In this document: positions 45,140-56,754 of the stretch, piece after piece | How the letters are laid out: every line of letters starts with the position of its first letter | How positions within the stretch are numbered: the first letter of the stretch is position 1 | Source: Hyposmocoma kahamanoa | Lineage: Eukaryota > Arthropoda > Insecta > Lepidoptera > Cosmopterigidae | NCBI RefSeq assembly: GCF_003589595.1 | Contig: NW_020653900.1 | Location: forward strand, 3,225,345 to 3,289,344 | Direction: 5' to 3' | DNA: 64,000 nt | Position numbers and translations under genes: made by a program | The notes under the pieces: generated by a model | The model's database searches: none | What the model was told of the DNA's origin: nothing | The model's input: the letters and a program-made list of their open reading frames with translations, nothing else

Positions 45140-45388
45140 TACCTCTTTCTACCGCCAAACAGTAATGTGAGCACTACTGTGTTCCAGTTTTAAAGGGTAA
45201 GGGTTCTGGTGAAATTACAGGCACATAGGAATTGTTAACTCATGTCTCAGGTCGACGAGTGCAGTGGCAGTGCAGCTCTGAGTGGCACTGCAACTGTTAT
45301 GGACAGGCGCGTAGCTTACTATCAGACGCACGACTTGTTCGTCCCGTCAAAAATAAAAAAATAAAAAATAAAAAGAAATTAAAAATCC
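45140..45388 (+). mobile_element. Dispersed family B copy, 5'-truncated
   Basis: ttctaccgccaaacagtaat, gggtaagggttctggtgaaa, gcttactatcagacgcacga, ending cttgttcgtcccgtc and an A-rich tail of aaaat repeats. Confidence 0.8.
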
Positions 45389-45547
45389 CTGGATGCAGAC
45401 TTGTTCCCTGAACGGTATAATTTGAACTTTTTCAAGGCGAGTGTGTATAGTCATTATTTAGGTGTATGCATGCTCCATCATTGGCCTCGTCGTAACTTTC
45501 CTTCACGAAAATGGAGGTTAAATGCGCGCTTAAATAATAAAAATCGA

Positions 45548-45840
45548 TTTTTTAGTTTTAAAATCGCGTATTTACGTTTCAAAAAATCGACATTTCCGGC
45601 TCTGTAAATGTATCATGGTCATGGCTGACTATGTAGTGTGACAGTATAGTCAACCATGACCATGGGACCTATGAAGAGTTCCTACATTCTATCGACTTCT
45701 TAAATTAAAATTGCGTATTTACTTTTCAAACAAACTAACTTTTCGCCCTATATAGGTACCATGGTCATGACCGACTGTGTAGTGTGACAGTATGGTCAAT
45801 CATGACTATGGGACCTGTGAAAAGCCCAAAATGGAATTGG
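45548..45840. mobile_element. Repeat family E, tandem pair with hairpins
   Basis: Two copies (about 45548-45680 and 45706-45830) each hold a near-perfect palindrome of about 52 bases: tcatggtcatggctgactat ... atagtcaaccatgaccatg (45613-45664), and its like at 45759-45811. Confidence 0.8.
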
Positions 45841-45884
45841 TTTGTTTGGAAAACATAACATTAATGCGAGACATAATAAGCTCA

Positions 45885-46113
45885 GTACAGAGTACTCAAA
45901 AAACCGACTTCAAAAGTCATTCGTCCCCTACTTTGCCACCCTTAGAGGTGGAATATTTTCTTCAAGTTTAAATGTGACCACTCTACTCTCTTTCCAACAA
46001 AAAAAATCTTCAAAATCGGTTCACAAATTATCGCGTAACATACATAAAAAAATAAACGTGCAATCGAATTGAAGCCCTTCTCCTTTTTTGAAGTCGGTTA
46101 AAAATAAATAAGT
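45885..46113 (-). mobile_element. Dispersed repeat family D copy, reverse orientation
   Basis: gctcagtacagagtactcaa, ttgccacccttagaggtgga and aatcggttcacaaattatcg are the reverse complement of the family D copy at 42.3-42.7 kb. Confidence 0.7.
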
Positions 46114-46379
46114 TATTCTTGATAGTCATCTTTACAAAGTCACAAATTCATTTATACGCTTGTATGATAAAGTAAACCCAGTTTACGTTTATTCCTCGAA
46201 TTAATGTTACGTCTGTCATTATTTTCCATTAAAAAATAAAAAAATAACTGCCCTTCTTATCATAAATTTCATTTTTACAAAATACTGTGGCGCTTGTGTT
46301 ATTACTGTTTTTATTCCTTAAACTGATCTCTCAGAAACACTTGGTGAAAAATACAGTACAATACAAGAACATAATATGC

Positions 46380-46597
46380 TTACTGATTGAGAAGGCATTT
46401 TTGATATTGTCTCATGCAATACAAAGTTTTATATGTACTCTTGTCTGCCTTCGGATCGTTCATTGGGTTTGGGTAATGGAAGACTTCATTTTCCAATTCT
46501 TGTCCCTTGATATACTTGAATGGGGAATCCATGCGGGTATAGGACCCAAGCTCTTTTAAAAACGTGTACACGTCGTTTGCAGGTATTGTTGTGAAGG
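46380..46597 (-). CDS. Candidate terminal exon, unknown protein
   Basis: On the - strand a good acceptor (ttctttgttttcatactag) opens a frame of about 71 residues to a stop at 46380: FTTIPANDVYTFLKELGSY, TRMDSPFKYIKGQ, ELENEVFHYPNPMNDP and YKTLYCMRQYQKCLLNQ. Composition is mixed and protein-like, unlike the AT-driven frames around it. Entry is phase 1. The only upstream initiator in frame is TTG, so an earlier exon would be needed; I did not find it. I do not recognise the protein. Confidence 0.35.
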
Positions 46598-46639
46598 CTA
46601 GTATGAAAACAAAGAATATCTCAATGTCCAAGCACTTGA

Positions 46640-47230
46640 TACAAATATACTTTCACACAGATATATCGCACTTCTATTACAATATAGTGTAATATTACAA
46701 TAGTGTTGTAACTCAAAATATGTGAAATTTAATATTATATCATTACTGAACGTAAAATTTGATACCCTATACGTCAAAAAAACCGTTGTTAGAATATTGT
46801 AAGAAATAATCAAAAGATATCCACTTAACTGAAAGTGTGTCTCCAATTTATGTAAGCTAGTTCTGACCAAAATAATCCTTATTACTGTATTAAATTATTT
46901 ATTCCATTTTATTTTCCAATATATTTGAGAAATTGTTTAAGTGTTTATAATAAACTATAACATATATAAATTTTAATGATGTTTTGCGGGAAGTGAGTAA
47001 ATCAATCAATAACTAATAATTACTGTTTTATTTCTATACTATTTGTAATGGCTATCAATAAAGTTATTATTATTATTATAATTCGTTTTTCATCGATTGA
47101 GAAAGTCCACTTTTTGAGTTAATACACTATTGTATTAATAGTGCGATATTTTACTGGGGTCATCATACAATACGTTTTACGTTTTTATTATTATTGCTAC
47201 AAACATCGAACAAACACAAAGAAAAATTCC
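46640..47230. other. No gene seen
   Basis: AT-rich. Upstream exons of the candidate at 46380-46597 could lie here but are not visible. Confidence 0.35.
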
Positions 47231-47241
47231 TTCGATCCGAC

Positions 47242-47472
47242 CATTGACTTACAAATAAATGAACGACGGGTCTAATACAAAAACCACGAAAAAAATGTCC
47301 CAAGTCAACCTATTCGAAATTTAAATTGTTATGTCATCGCAGTATCGCGCTGTCCGTAGAACAAATGAAGACTAAAGCGGAGTGTCGCGAGTGTCTGTAT
47401 ACGATTTTAGCGCCTTACAAGTGCGGACACTTTTTAGCGCGGACCCGACGTCCATATAATTGTAAGTCAATG
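47242..47472. mobile_element. hAT-type MITE copy 1 (231 bp)
   Basis: Ends cattgacttacaa and ttgtaagtcaatg are perfect inverse copies. The 8-base target duplication gatccgac stands at 47234-47241 and 47473-47480. Copy 2 at 61826 is nearly identical. The open frame through it is chance. Confidence 0.92.
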
Positions 47473-47479
47473 GATCCGA

Positions 47480-48500
47480 CTGAACCAGATGTATGTTGTC
47501 TCAACGTGACTACTCAATTCAACTTGGATCGAGCCAGCAGATCTTACAAATTTCTTTATGTGCCTGATCTTTGTATTGAGTAAAAACGGCTCATGGCAAG
47601 TCCAAACGGATCGAAGGAATTTTTCTTTGTATTTGTTTGTTCTTTGTTTCAATAATAATAACTAAAGTATAACTAAATAACTAAATAATAAAAGTAGTGA
47701 ATTATTTTCACAAGAAACTAAACGTTACAAAGTATAAAATATACACAATAATATAGAACAGCAGAAACCACAACACATGGCAGCTGGTACTTAAAGAAAA
47801 CTTGAGCTTTAAATACCAGCAACCTTTCAGTGCCACCAGAGATAAAAATCCGTCTTATTTTGTACAGACATGACAGAAAGAATGTTCAACAATACTTTAA
47901 ATGAAAAATGAAAAACTAAATAATTTGTAACAAGAGAGTGAAATGAGAAATGTACCAGTGTGATAGATTTTATGTGGGGCTTTTAATGTACAAGTGTGTG
48001 TTTGTGGCTATTGTAGTGCAATTGATATTTTATTAAATAAAATATAGTTATTAGCAATTGCAAAATGACTTACTTTCGTCCTGAGCACGATATTCCTTAA
48101 ATTGTGTTAAGAATACAAAACATAGACGAAATATCGGTTTCATATTTTCAGATTCACACTTACGGCGACAATGAGTAATTTGAATTAACGCATGCAATGA
48201 CGATGACGGTTCAATATGAATTTACGAAAGTGGTCAAGTACGGGTCGAGATCATTATTTCAGAATTCAGTACCTTGCCTGTAGTGTTTGCGAAGATCTTT
48301 GTGAGCAATATTATATAAGTGATATTCTGGCATTACCGTGGTCGTGCTCTATTCGGGGTCTTGCATTTGAGTGTGGAGTAATTATAATATAGAAGACATA
48401 CCCTTCTCTGACGTACTTAACAGTCCCTAAACTCATCTCTAGTTCAGCGATGACAATAATCACGCTGAAGCATAAAAATAGTTCGCGTACTTAACTAGAG
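47480..48500. other. No gene seen
   Basis: A SINE-like phrase (cggatcgaaggaatttttct, 47609) shared with 17.8 kb; otherwise unrecognised AT-rich sequence. Confidence 0.35.
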
Positions 48501-48719
48501 CAGATGATTGGCTGCGCAAAGTTCCAAGCCCTCGAATTCAGAAGAAAGCCTTGCAATAAGGATGTACGCAGAGCAGAATTTGCCTTTTTTGCGGCAGATA
48601 ACAAGCCATTGTGTTCCATGATCAATGCAGTCGAAACTTTAGTCTCCCTGCTTTACCACCTCTGCTGCAGTCGGACGAAAAAGCGAACGCTTTCGTTTCA
48701 CTCTCAAGGAATTCGCATC

Positions 48720-49390
48720 TGAATACCTTGGGGTAATCAACTTTGGTGTCAGTACTCGTAGGTACGCCAAAAAGGCATACAGGTCTCTGCGGAATATAGA
48801 TGTGAATAACGCTAGTGGGTCAGAAGCATTACCAGCAACAGTTCAGCGTTATCGGGGATCTAAGTTGCCTCCTGTTCTCACAGGCTTGTATCGCGTGACA
48901 CTTAAGACTGATGTAGTATCCAGGTCGTTGAAGTCTCGCACACAACAATCTCTAAAAAATAAAATTAAATAAGGGGATTCGCATCAGGACGCCGCAGAGA
49001 ACCTGCTACCTCCTTTACCTCAGGCTGGCTGTATGGAGCCATTTCACGTACGCCAGAAAGAGGAACTCAGAACTTTGCGGAGTCCAGACGTCAATAAAGC
49101 AAGTGGGCCAAATGGAATTTCAGCAATAGTCTTGCTTAATTGTACGCATTAGCTGTCCCCTGTTCTCACACGCTTGTATCGACTCAAACTAAACTTGAGA
49201 CTGTTGTAGTTCCGTTGTGGAAGCTTACAAATGTGCGATCAGTGCCTAAAAATAACCCACACACACTCAAAATGAAAGCAGAGCTGACCCTGCCAACTGT
49301 AGTCTGTTTCAGTCCTTTCCATATTCTAAAAGACTATGAAACGTATACTTAAAAACCGTCTCCGGGCGTTAAACTACAATACAGTACAGT
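48720..49390 (+). mobile_element. Two tandem LINE reverse-transcriptase fragments
   Basis: Read with frameshifts, both show the RT N-terminal region: LRNIDVNNASGSEALPATV..LPPVLTGLYRVTLKT (about 48790-48920) and LRSPDVNKASGPNGISAIV..LSPVLTRLYRL (about 49070-49190). The second ends with a PKN-type block. Both are decayed. Confidence 0.65.
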
Positions 49391-49440
49391 GCAGTGTAGT
49401 ATAATACAATACATCTAATTTATTGTTTTTTTCCACCGTA

Positions 49441-49499
49441 ACTACAGTTCATTTCTGAGGAAGAACACCTGTCTTCCTCCTCAGAAATGAACTGTAGTG
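49441..49499. repeat. 21-bp perfect hairpin
   Basis: actacagttcatttctgagg-a is exactly complementary to t-cctcagaaatgaactgtagt, with a 16-base loop. Confidence 0.85.
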
Positions 49500-51540
49500 C
49501 CTAAGTGCCTAAGCTAGGTTGGACCTGTACTTATAGGACACCAAGCTATGTATCTTTGTCATAGTCAATAATAATATGATCACCCATGCTTTTTAGCAGC
49601 GTAGCAAACGCGATGATGTAGCGATGCAGTTGCTAATCGTCTACCTTTACATACGTGCGCGATTTTAAGCAGCGATGCAAACGCGATGCAAGAGCGGGAC
49701 TGCATCGATACAAACGCGCAGTTGCATAGCTAAACTTGGGATTTATAGGCGATGGCTTCGCCTTGCATCGATTTGCTAAAAGTCGCAGTTTGTAACCACT
49801 CGTATGTGTTACAGAAATGCGTAAGGAAACTATGAAAACGTGCAAACACAGAAATCATTGGTTGGAAATTAGAATAATAAATCAATTAGATTGATTCGCA
49901 TTGTTGAGTGTAATTTCCCTCATAACGATCACCTTACTTGGTACCTGGGTCTGAGCACGTGACATGTAATAGAGAGAAACCCATTTGAAAACGGATCTCT
50001 ATTACACGTTAATTAAATTTGAGCTGTAATTGGATTTTAAGGTAATTTGTAGTCATTCCATTAATGTGGGTACAATACACTTGTGACTGTGAACAAAACT
50101 AGTCTGAATATTCATCTTAAGCTATTTTGTATCTTTCAGAGCCAGTTATCGATTCAAACGCAATGTGACAGAATTCAGTTTATTGTTTATGAAAGCAAAA
50201 GGATAAATTCGTTCGTTCGTTCCGTGGCTTTGTTGCCATAGGCTCTGGCAATTTTCTAGAAGACGTCGGTTCGAATCTTTGTGTTAACAAATGATAACAA
50301 ACTAGTGGAGTAATTTTACAAAAAAAAAGATAGAATTGATAAATGTTAACTTATTTGATTACGCGTTATTTCCTAATTATTTGAGAAACAAATTCAAATT
50401 AATTTATTCATATGAGACAACATAGTCTATAATAATAATAATAATAATACATACAATTATATACTGCATATTAATTAATATGCAGTGTGTAATTGTACGT
50501 ACATTAATTATATATCAAGTTAAAGTATATAAATTCAATTTTAAACAACATCCAAATAAATACAATTCAACTAATAAAGTTATATATCTAAGTTATCTAC
50601 GAATCACATTAACTTAGTGTCGAATAAATTAGTGTCGAACATGGTTTGTTTGTTTATAAATATCACACACATGTCAGTTTAACGGCTCCCGCTGGGTGAT
50701 GCACAGAAATCTAAATAAATATTTATTTCGATTTATGTGGAGTGAGGTCACAGAGGGGGTGGCGCTGGTGTTGTTTGAATTTGTTCACTTTAATCTGTTA
50801 TCTGAATCTAGTTTTAGAACTTGATGGTCATTGGCAGATTTGTCGTATAAGGAGTTTAGATGATAGTCAATGCTTTCCTAAATGATGATCGCGCATTGAC
50901 AAAATGGGCTTTTTGTGTGAGTTGTTCGGAAAATGAAGATGTAGGCGCGGCCGCTCCCTGTGAATTCGCGTGGAATTCGCCCTGTGACATTTAAAATCCG
51001 TTTTGACCTGATCTCACTTTTGTAGTTTTGAACAAATTTTTGTGAAAAGCGGATAAACGAATTCATTTCATTCAACTGCCATTATTATTACACCGCCCCG
51101 TCTGAACGAATTGATAACGAAGAGTGAATAGGCCAATGTCAATCCACGAGCGTTTATAATTTAATTGCAGAGTAAATCAGTGATAAGGGTGTTAACCTCA
51201 ACGTCTCCCTTACAGTTATATACCGAAATATCTAAGTTAATTTTACGAATTGAACTAGTTTAGAATATTTTCCTCAAATTTGATTGGTGCCACTATTATT
51301 TCAGTAAATACGTCTGACAAAAAAGCAACGAAATCAGTTCAGAAATGACAGTGTAACAGAAATAAAAACAGCAAAAAATATGCTTGAATTGAGAACCACA
51401 TCCTTTTTGAAATCAGTTAAAAATGAAACAAAAGATGCAACAACCGGCACTGCGCAAACTTGCTTGACGCTCGATATAAAATATACGTAATTATGCACAA
51501 TTATTTGTACGCAAAAAAAACAGGTAAAGCCGCGCTACCT
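49500..51540. other. No gene seen
   Basis: Holds gatgcaa/ttgcatcg-rich MITE-like debris (49590-49790), a tRNA-like head (50218-50285) and an (aat)n run (50431-50450). Confidence 0.4.
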
Positions 51541-51560
51541 GGCGACGAACAGCCGTGCTC

Positions 51561-51664
51561 TATAAATCAGAGACAAAATTAATTCATAAATTCAGTTTTA
51601 ACTTCTTAAATCACACTTCTGACAAAATTTTGTTGTAAAAATACTTGCCAATTTTCCCTAACAA
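51561..51664 (+). promoter_or_regulatory. Candidate core promoter and first exon
   Basis: TATAAA at 51561 stands 33 bases before an insect-type initiator TTCAGTT (A at 51594). A 71-base leader follows, ending ACAAAAT|GTGAGTA, a strong splice donor that would split the ATG as AT|G. No second exon starting with G and a coding frame is recognised. Confidence 0.35.
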
Positions 51665-52285
51665 AATGTGAGTACATCCGTGAATCTAATGCATTTAAAT
51701 GTTCACATTTTCACTCGGCAAATCCACATAGCACGACGTAATCGTACGTCATGCTATCATAAGGGATGTTACAGACCGTCGACTACTCTATACGTAATCG
51801 AGATTTGTTTATGTAAGCTAGCAATCTTATATGTGGTTTCCATAAAAAAAAATTGTATATGTATTTTTAGTCAATTTAAAGGAAGACCTTATAAATCATT
51901 TATGAGCATATATATACGAATATTTACGGAGCATTCAATAAAAAAAAGTATATTGTGTTACAAACGAAAAGAATAACAAATCTTGTTAGAAAATAAGTAA
52001 ACATTACAAAAAAAAACAACCAAACAAAATATTTTACCGTAGCCGCTGACGGTAGCTTGTTTTGTTTGTTCAAGAGGCTCGCAGGTTCGAGAGGGATAAC
52101 GACCTCATTAGGAATGCGATCAACGCCGCAACAGCTTCGCTTTTATTGTTCCAAGACCTAATCTTTGCCAATTTCCACCGCAAAGCAAGCAGCTCGCTGT
52201 GAAGATATTGGAGAGTACAAAACCCAATACGATCACAACGGTCGGCACATTTACGACTCTCGGAATTTTGCACAGTTAATATATG
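51665..52285. other. No gene seen
   Basis: If the promoter at 51561 is real this is its first intron. A GC-richer patch at 52070-52270 has an open frame on - without known similarity. Confidence 0.35.
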
Positions 52286-52289
52286 TATA

Positions 52290-52577
52290 TTTTTTATAAT
52301 ATCAAGTGACGAACGACTAACAAGTCGTGCGCTTGGTGGTAAGCTACACTCCTGTCCATAACATTTGCAGTGCCATTCAGTGCTTTAAAACGCAAAGATC
52401 AGAGGGTCACTGCCACTGCCCCCGTCACACTGAGACATAAGTTGACAAGTTCCATGTGCCTATAATTTCAAAACCGGAACAAAGTGATGCTGATATTATT
52501 GCTTGACGGCAGAAACAGGAAAGGTGGCAGTACTACCCTGGATGAACTCTTTTACAAGGAGCTGTACTGCTACTAAT
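52290..52577 (-). mobile_element. Dispersed family B, near full-length, reverse
   Basis: ataatatcaagtgacgaacg to ggagctgtactgctactaat, including aggtggcagtactaccctgg. Confidence 0.85.
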
Positions 52578-52584
52578 TAATATA

Positions 52585-53359
52585 CAGGGTGTCCCTCGGG
52601 TAAGCCTCACGGAGGGAAAGTACCTTACATACCGTAGACAGAAAATTTTACTGGAAGAAGACTTAATTTTGATTTTAAAAATAATATATTTATAAATATA
52701 TATTTAAAAATTCAATCTGCATTCAAACACTTTTAAATAACCGCCTGTCTGAAGCAGGCCTGTCGAAGCAGCCAAATGTGAAAAAAAAAACTTACAATTT
52801 TACTATACTTATCGGAGGACTCAATAATAAGGATGGTTTTCTTCTAAAAAACATAGCATCTCAAATAAAAGGAATACCATGAAATTTAACATTTAATTTG
52901 CCGCACTCATAACAACTAACATTATCATTTGAAAGTATTACTAATGCGTAGAAACGTGAGAAAGAGATATAATTTCCATAATACATGCATGATAAAAAGC
53001 AATCCAATGCAAACTTGGAAATGATAATGTCAGTCGTCATGAGCGCAGCAAAGTCAGAGAAAAGGCTATTCATTTTCCTGAACAAAATTTCAAAATAAAT
53101 ATTGATTTTCATGGTCTTCACTTTCGGGTGCTATATTATTTAGAAGTAAACAATTCTTATGATTGAGTCTTTCGATAAGCTTAATTAAATACAGGTGTTT
53201 TTTTTACATTTGGCGGTTCAGACAGGCGATTATTTAAAAATCTTAGAATGTAGATGGCATTATTTTTAAAATTAAAATGAAGTCTTCCTTCAGTAAAATT
53301 ATCTATCTACGGTATTCAAGTTATTTTCTTTGCGTGTGGCTTAGCTGTGGAACAACCTG
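52585..53359. mobile_element. Long-TIR foldback element (775 bp)
   Basis: Left cagggtgtccctcgggtaag and right ggcttagctgtggaacaacctg are inverse at the tips. Inner arms pair well (ccgtagacagaaaattttac with gtaaaattatctatctacgg; ataaccgcctgtctgaa with ttcagacaggcgattat). Arms exceed 150 bases with gaps. TATA flanks both ends (52581-52584 and 53360-53363). The centre has an 83-codon ATG frame on - (to 52861) of unknown nature. Confidence 0.8.
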
Positions 53360-53364
53360 TATAT

Positions 53365-53735
53365 AATTAGATGGAAGTTATTTTTCAGGGAAAACAGACT
53401 AGTCGCATGCCTTAGCGAAATCTTCACACATTTTTTTCTACGACTACAGTGTCGCACGTCTGGACGTCCATTAAATAGCTCGTATTGGTATTTATTTGTA
53501 CGACTAAACAGCATTTGTTGTTATAGCACTACTTATTAAATTCGGCCTAACCATAATCTTATTTTATTGGGTAATCTGATTATGTTAACACTCGCTTAGG
53601 ACGTGAAAGTTTTCGAAATCGGACACGAAATTGTTAGCTTATTATCGCCATTATCACCAAATCAAGTTATAGTTGTCTTGTGTAAAGGACTAGGCTTTTT
53701 TGTTAAGAAGAAAACAACAGCAATTGCGAATTTCG
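53365..53735. other. No gene seen
   Basis: AT-rich; nothing supported. Confidence 0.35.
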
Positions 53736-53789
53736 AGTTTTTAGGTTTTGCGAATGTTATACATTGGAAATGAGTATTTAGAAACGATG

Positions 53790-54265
53790 ACCCGCAGCCA
53801 TCGAGTATATAAACAGAAATTGAGACGAAATGTCATTTAATTTGTTCGAAAACTATTATGCCAAATCATTACGGTGATAACTGCGCTCCGATTGACCAGC
53901 CCTAATTCAAAACAATTGACGGGTGTCGTCAATTGTTTCCCTTCAATTTAATGTTTAATCACTGATGAAATGTGATTTCGTTTGTTTTCTAATTAAATGT
54001 GTTGTTCCATCATTGTTAGAGATATTAACTTTATGACAATAAATACTTGTTATTTTTGGACTATACGGAGACTTTCACACGGGTCAGTTGTTGGTGCTGT
54101 ACTATTACAGCTTTCTGATTTCAGTGCAAACAAGAGTACATATTTAAAAGTGATATAAGGCCCATTTGCCTGATGAGTTGCCAGGGATGGATGGCCCTAA
54201 TTTCGTCTCAATTTCTGGTTATATACTCGATATCATCAGCCGTGATCATGGGACCTGCAATTGCC
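53790..54265. mobile_element. Foldback element
   Basis: cgagtatataaacagaaattg-agacgaaat (about 53798) is inverse to atttcgtctcaatttctgg-ttatatactcg (about 54199). An isolated arm (atttcgtctctatatctggt) recurs at 56449. Confidence 0.65.
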
Positions 54266-54269
54266 CGGA

Positions 54270-54950
54270 ACGTCTTTAATTCTACAGGTGAGAGGTAAAG
54301 GACGTCGTATCTATATTTTAAAATTTCGATGTTTTTACAAGAATTTCTTTAGAATGCTTAAAATCCCGTAATAGTAAAAGACAGAGTATACGAGTCCTAT
54401 CGTCGTATGTGTTTTGTTTAACATAATATTTTATTTCACTTTAAAATTGATTTTAAACGCCAAATTAAGAGCCGAATTCTCATTAAAATGCTCTGTGGTA
54501 TAAAATATTACTCTACGTTTAACGGTGGCACATTCACATGGCTATTTGTATTTGCGTATTTGGTATATTTGGCAAACAACCGCCATGTGTAGATAGCATG
54601 TGTGTCAAAGTATTTGCATTGTTTGCCAATCTGACAAACAGCAAACACCAAACTCGCGTTCCCGCGCTCGTCGGTTCCTCGACACACGTCAAAGGAGCCA
54701 AATAGGCAAATATGCAAGTAAACCGTCCACACTATGATCATATTCATTATTATAACTACTTATTTAGGTCCATATGTACACGGTCATATTTGTCAGTTTG
54801 CTTGTTTGTCTATACGTCAAATATTTTCCCAAGTACATCAAACACCGAACGGCGAATACAAGTAGCCAGTGCGTGGTGGTTTTTTAAAAATAAATGTTGC
54901 ATTCAAAGAAATGTACACTTAATTTAGTACAGAATATGTTGTATCATCAC
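54270..54950. other. No gene seen
   Basis: Loose inverted gcaaa/tttgc words near 54540-54720 (ggcacattcacatggctatttg, caaataggcaaatatgcaag). No exon. Confidence 0.35.
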
Positions 54951-54954
54951 TATC

Positions 54955-55190
54955 AACCCATTTACGCGCTTAACACGGATCTCCTTCAGATGAGGGTTTA
55001 GCCCATTGTCCGCCACGCTGGCTCAATGCAGGTTGGGGATTTCATAAGTTTTCCGAGGGTTCTAAACATTCTTCGACGTGCAAGTTTCATGACGATGTTG
55101 TCCTTCATCGACAAGTTCATTGTAAATTTCAAATTCAATTTCGCACACAAATTCCGAAAACTCAGAGGCGCGACGGTGCGTTAGGCTAAA
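54955..55190 (-). mobile_element. RTE-like LINE 3' remnant
   Basis: ggctcaatgcaggttgggga, tcataagttttccgagggtt, tcatgacgatgttgtccttc; same family as 19075-19240. Confidence 0.5.
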
Positions 55191-55514
55191 ACCATAAGGC
55201 TATCATGGCTTATATAATTACTGATTAAGATAATACATTTTATACAAGACATAATTAATTCAAATTACAAAGTGTTTTATATCAATTTCTAAAACAAAAA
55301 ATCGTGTTATATGTACGCTTTGCCACTGTTATGTACACTGTTTTCTTATCTATTTGTGTAATTAGATACCACTCTGTTGACAGTTAAATTCATAATTCAG
55401 AGCTACAACTATAATGCAGTATGTTGACATGAATACAAAAATGACCAATGGTGTATGTTGGGTTCTTCAATAAAACTTCTTCACTATTTTACTCTTGTTT
55501 TATTGAACTTCATA

Positions 55515-55655
55515 TGTGGACGGAAAACGTAGTATAGGACGTCCTCTGGCCAAATAGAGTGACGATCTGCGAAAAGCAGCTGACAGCAGATGGATGCGGC
55601 AAACTATAAACCGGACAAAATGGCGCACATTGAGAAAGGCCAGAGGGAGTGTGGT
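55515..55655 (+). mobile_element. LINE 3'-end fragment
   Basis: The frame GRPLAK (stop) SDDLRKAADSRWMRQTINRT then KWRTLRKAR follows the LINE tail GRP..RW.DDL...AG.RWMR.A..R..WR.L..A. Confidence 0.65.
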
Positions 55656-55944
55656 GAGTTGATAATGATGATAAATGTATTGCAAATTCATTAGCGGTCA
55701 CAGTAAAACTGACGATGAAATCATACATAGGTAAGAAAAAACACGCTGGCGTCTATCTCTTAGATGAATCCTTTATTTGCTTTCCGCGATATTTCGGGAA
55801 GATAAAATCCAACATGTAATATGAAGCGTATATGTTTAGTGCCGGTAAAATATTATTACATTGGAATCCTCTATCCAAATAGTTCGCCCACGTATCTGCG
55901 TTATACCGGTATTACAGTAACACGCTAATACGATACCATATTCC

Positions 55945-56253
55945 TTTTTTTACGATATCAAGTGGCGGGACCAACAAGCAGTGGTTTTGATTTTAAGCGA
56001 CACGCCTGTCCGTGGCAGCCGCAATGTCACTTATGAATTTTATATCGCAAAGATTTGAAGGACATTGCTACTGTGCTCGTTACCCTGAGACATAAGTAGA
56101 CAAGTTCCATGTACCTATAATTTCACCAGCACCGTTACCCTTCAAAACCGGAACGCAGTACTGCTCACATTTAATGCTTGGCGGTAGAAATAAGGTCACA
56201 GTACTTCCATGGACGGATTCATTCACAAGGAGGTCTACTGCTATAAAAGTCCT
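55945..56253 (-). mobile_element. Dispersed family B copy, reverse
   Basis: gatatcaagtggcgggacca, ataatttcaccagcaccgtt, ggaggtctactgctataaaa. Confidence 0.8.
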
Positions 56254-56754
56254 AAGTCTTGCGGCTCTTCTACACCACACTTGTCCTTATCTACTAGCCC
56301 GATGGATGTAGACTTTCGGGGGACTACGGGCTTCTACTTCTACGTACACACAGGTCAGTAGTTGACCTGTCTATATTTCAGTTCAAACGAGAACTGATAT
56401 TTATAAGAGCTGTATCGCTAATATATTACCAGGAATTATGGCCCTTATTTCGTCTCTATATCTGGTTATATACTCGATGAATTTTAAGTTTATTGAATGT
56501 CACGATGTTTGACTCCCAGGTTATTTAATTATTTTTGTGAAATTACTCCGCTAGTTTACTATAATTATTAATAAATTACGTTTATAAATACTTTTTTTTT
56601 CACTACTCTTGGAAACTTGGTAGGTTTACTTTCCACTCCGATATATTCCTATCGGTAAACAAAATCGTCAACACGTGTCCATTGCGATTTTCTAGTTATT
56701 TTAATTTTATTTTTACTTACTGGAAAACCAACGGCTATCTTACAGAGTAAATAT

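Larger units (their letters stand above)
44062..45560 (+). mobile_element. LINE 3' end split by two insertions
   Basis: Left part ttgaaatggcgaacggccat-ggag and right parts tgcaattcatcttacc and cttgttccctgaacggtata (frame LFPERYNLNFFKASVYSHYLG) align end to end with the uninterrupted LINE tail at 8240-8430. The hAT-like element (44095-45119) and a family B copy interrupt it. Confidence 0.7.

Noticed and set aside
47326..47583. 85-codon frame rich in Cys and Arg
   Set aside because: It lies mostly inside a MITE with target duplications; copy 2 of the MITE has a 4-base deletion that breaks the frame.
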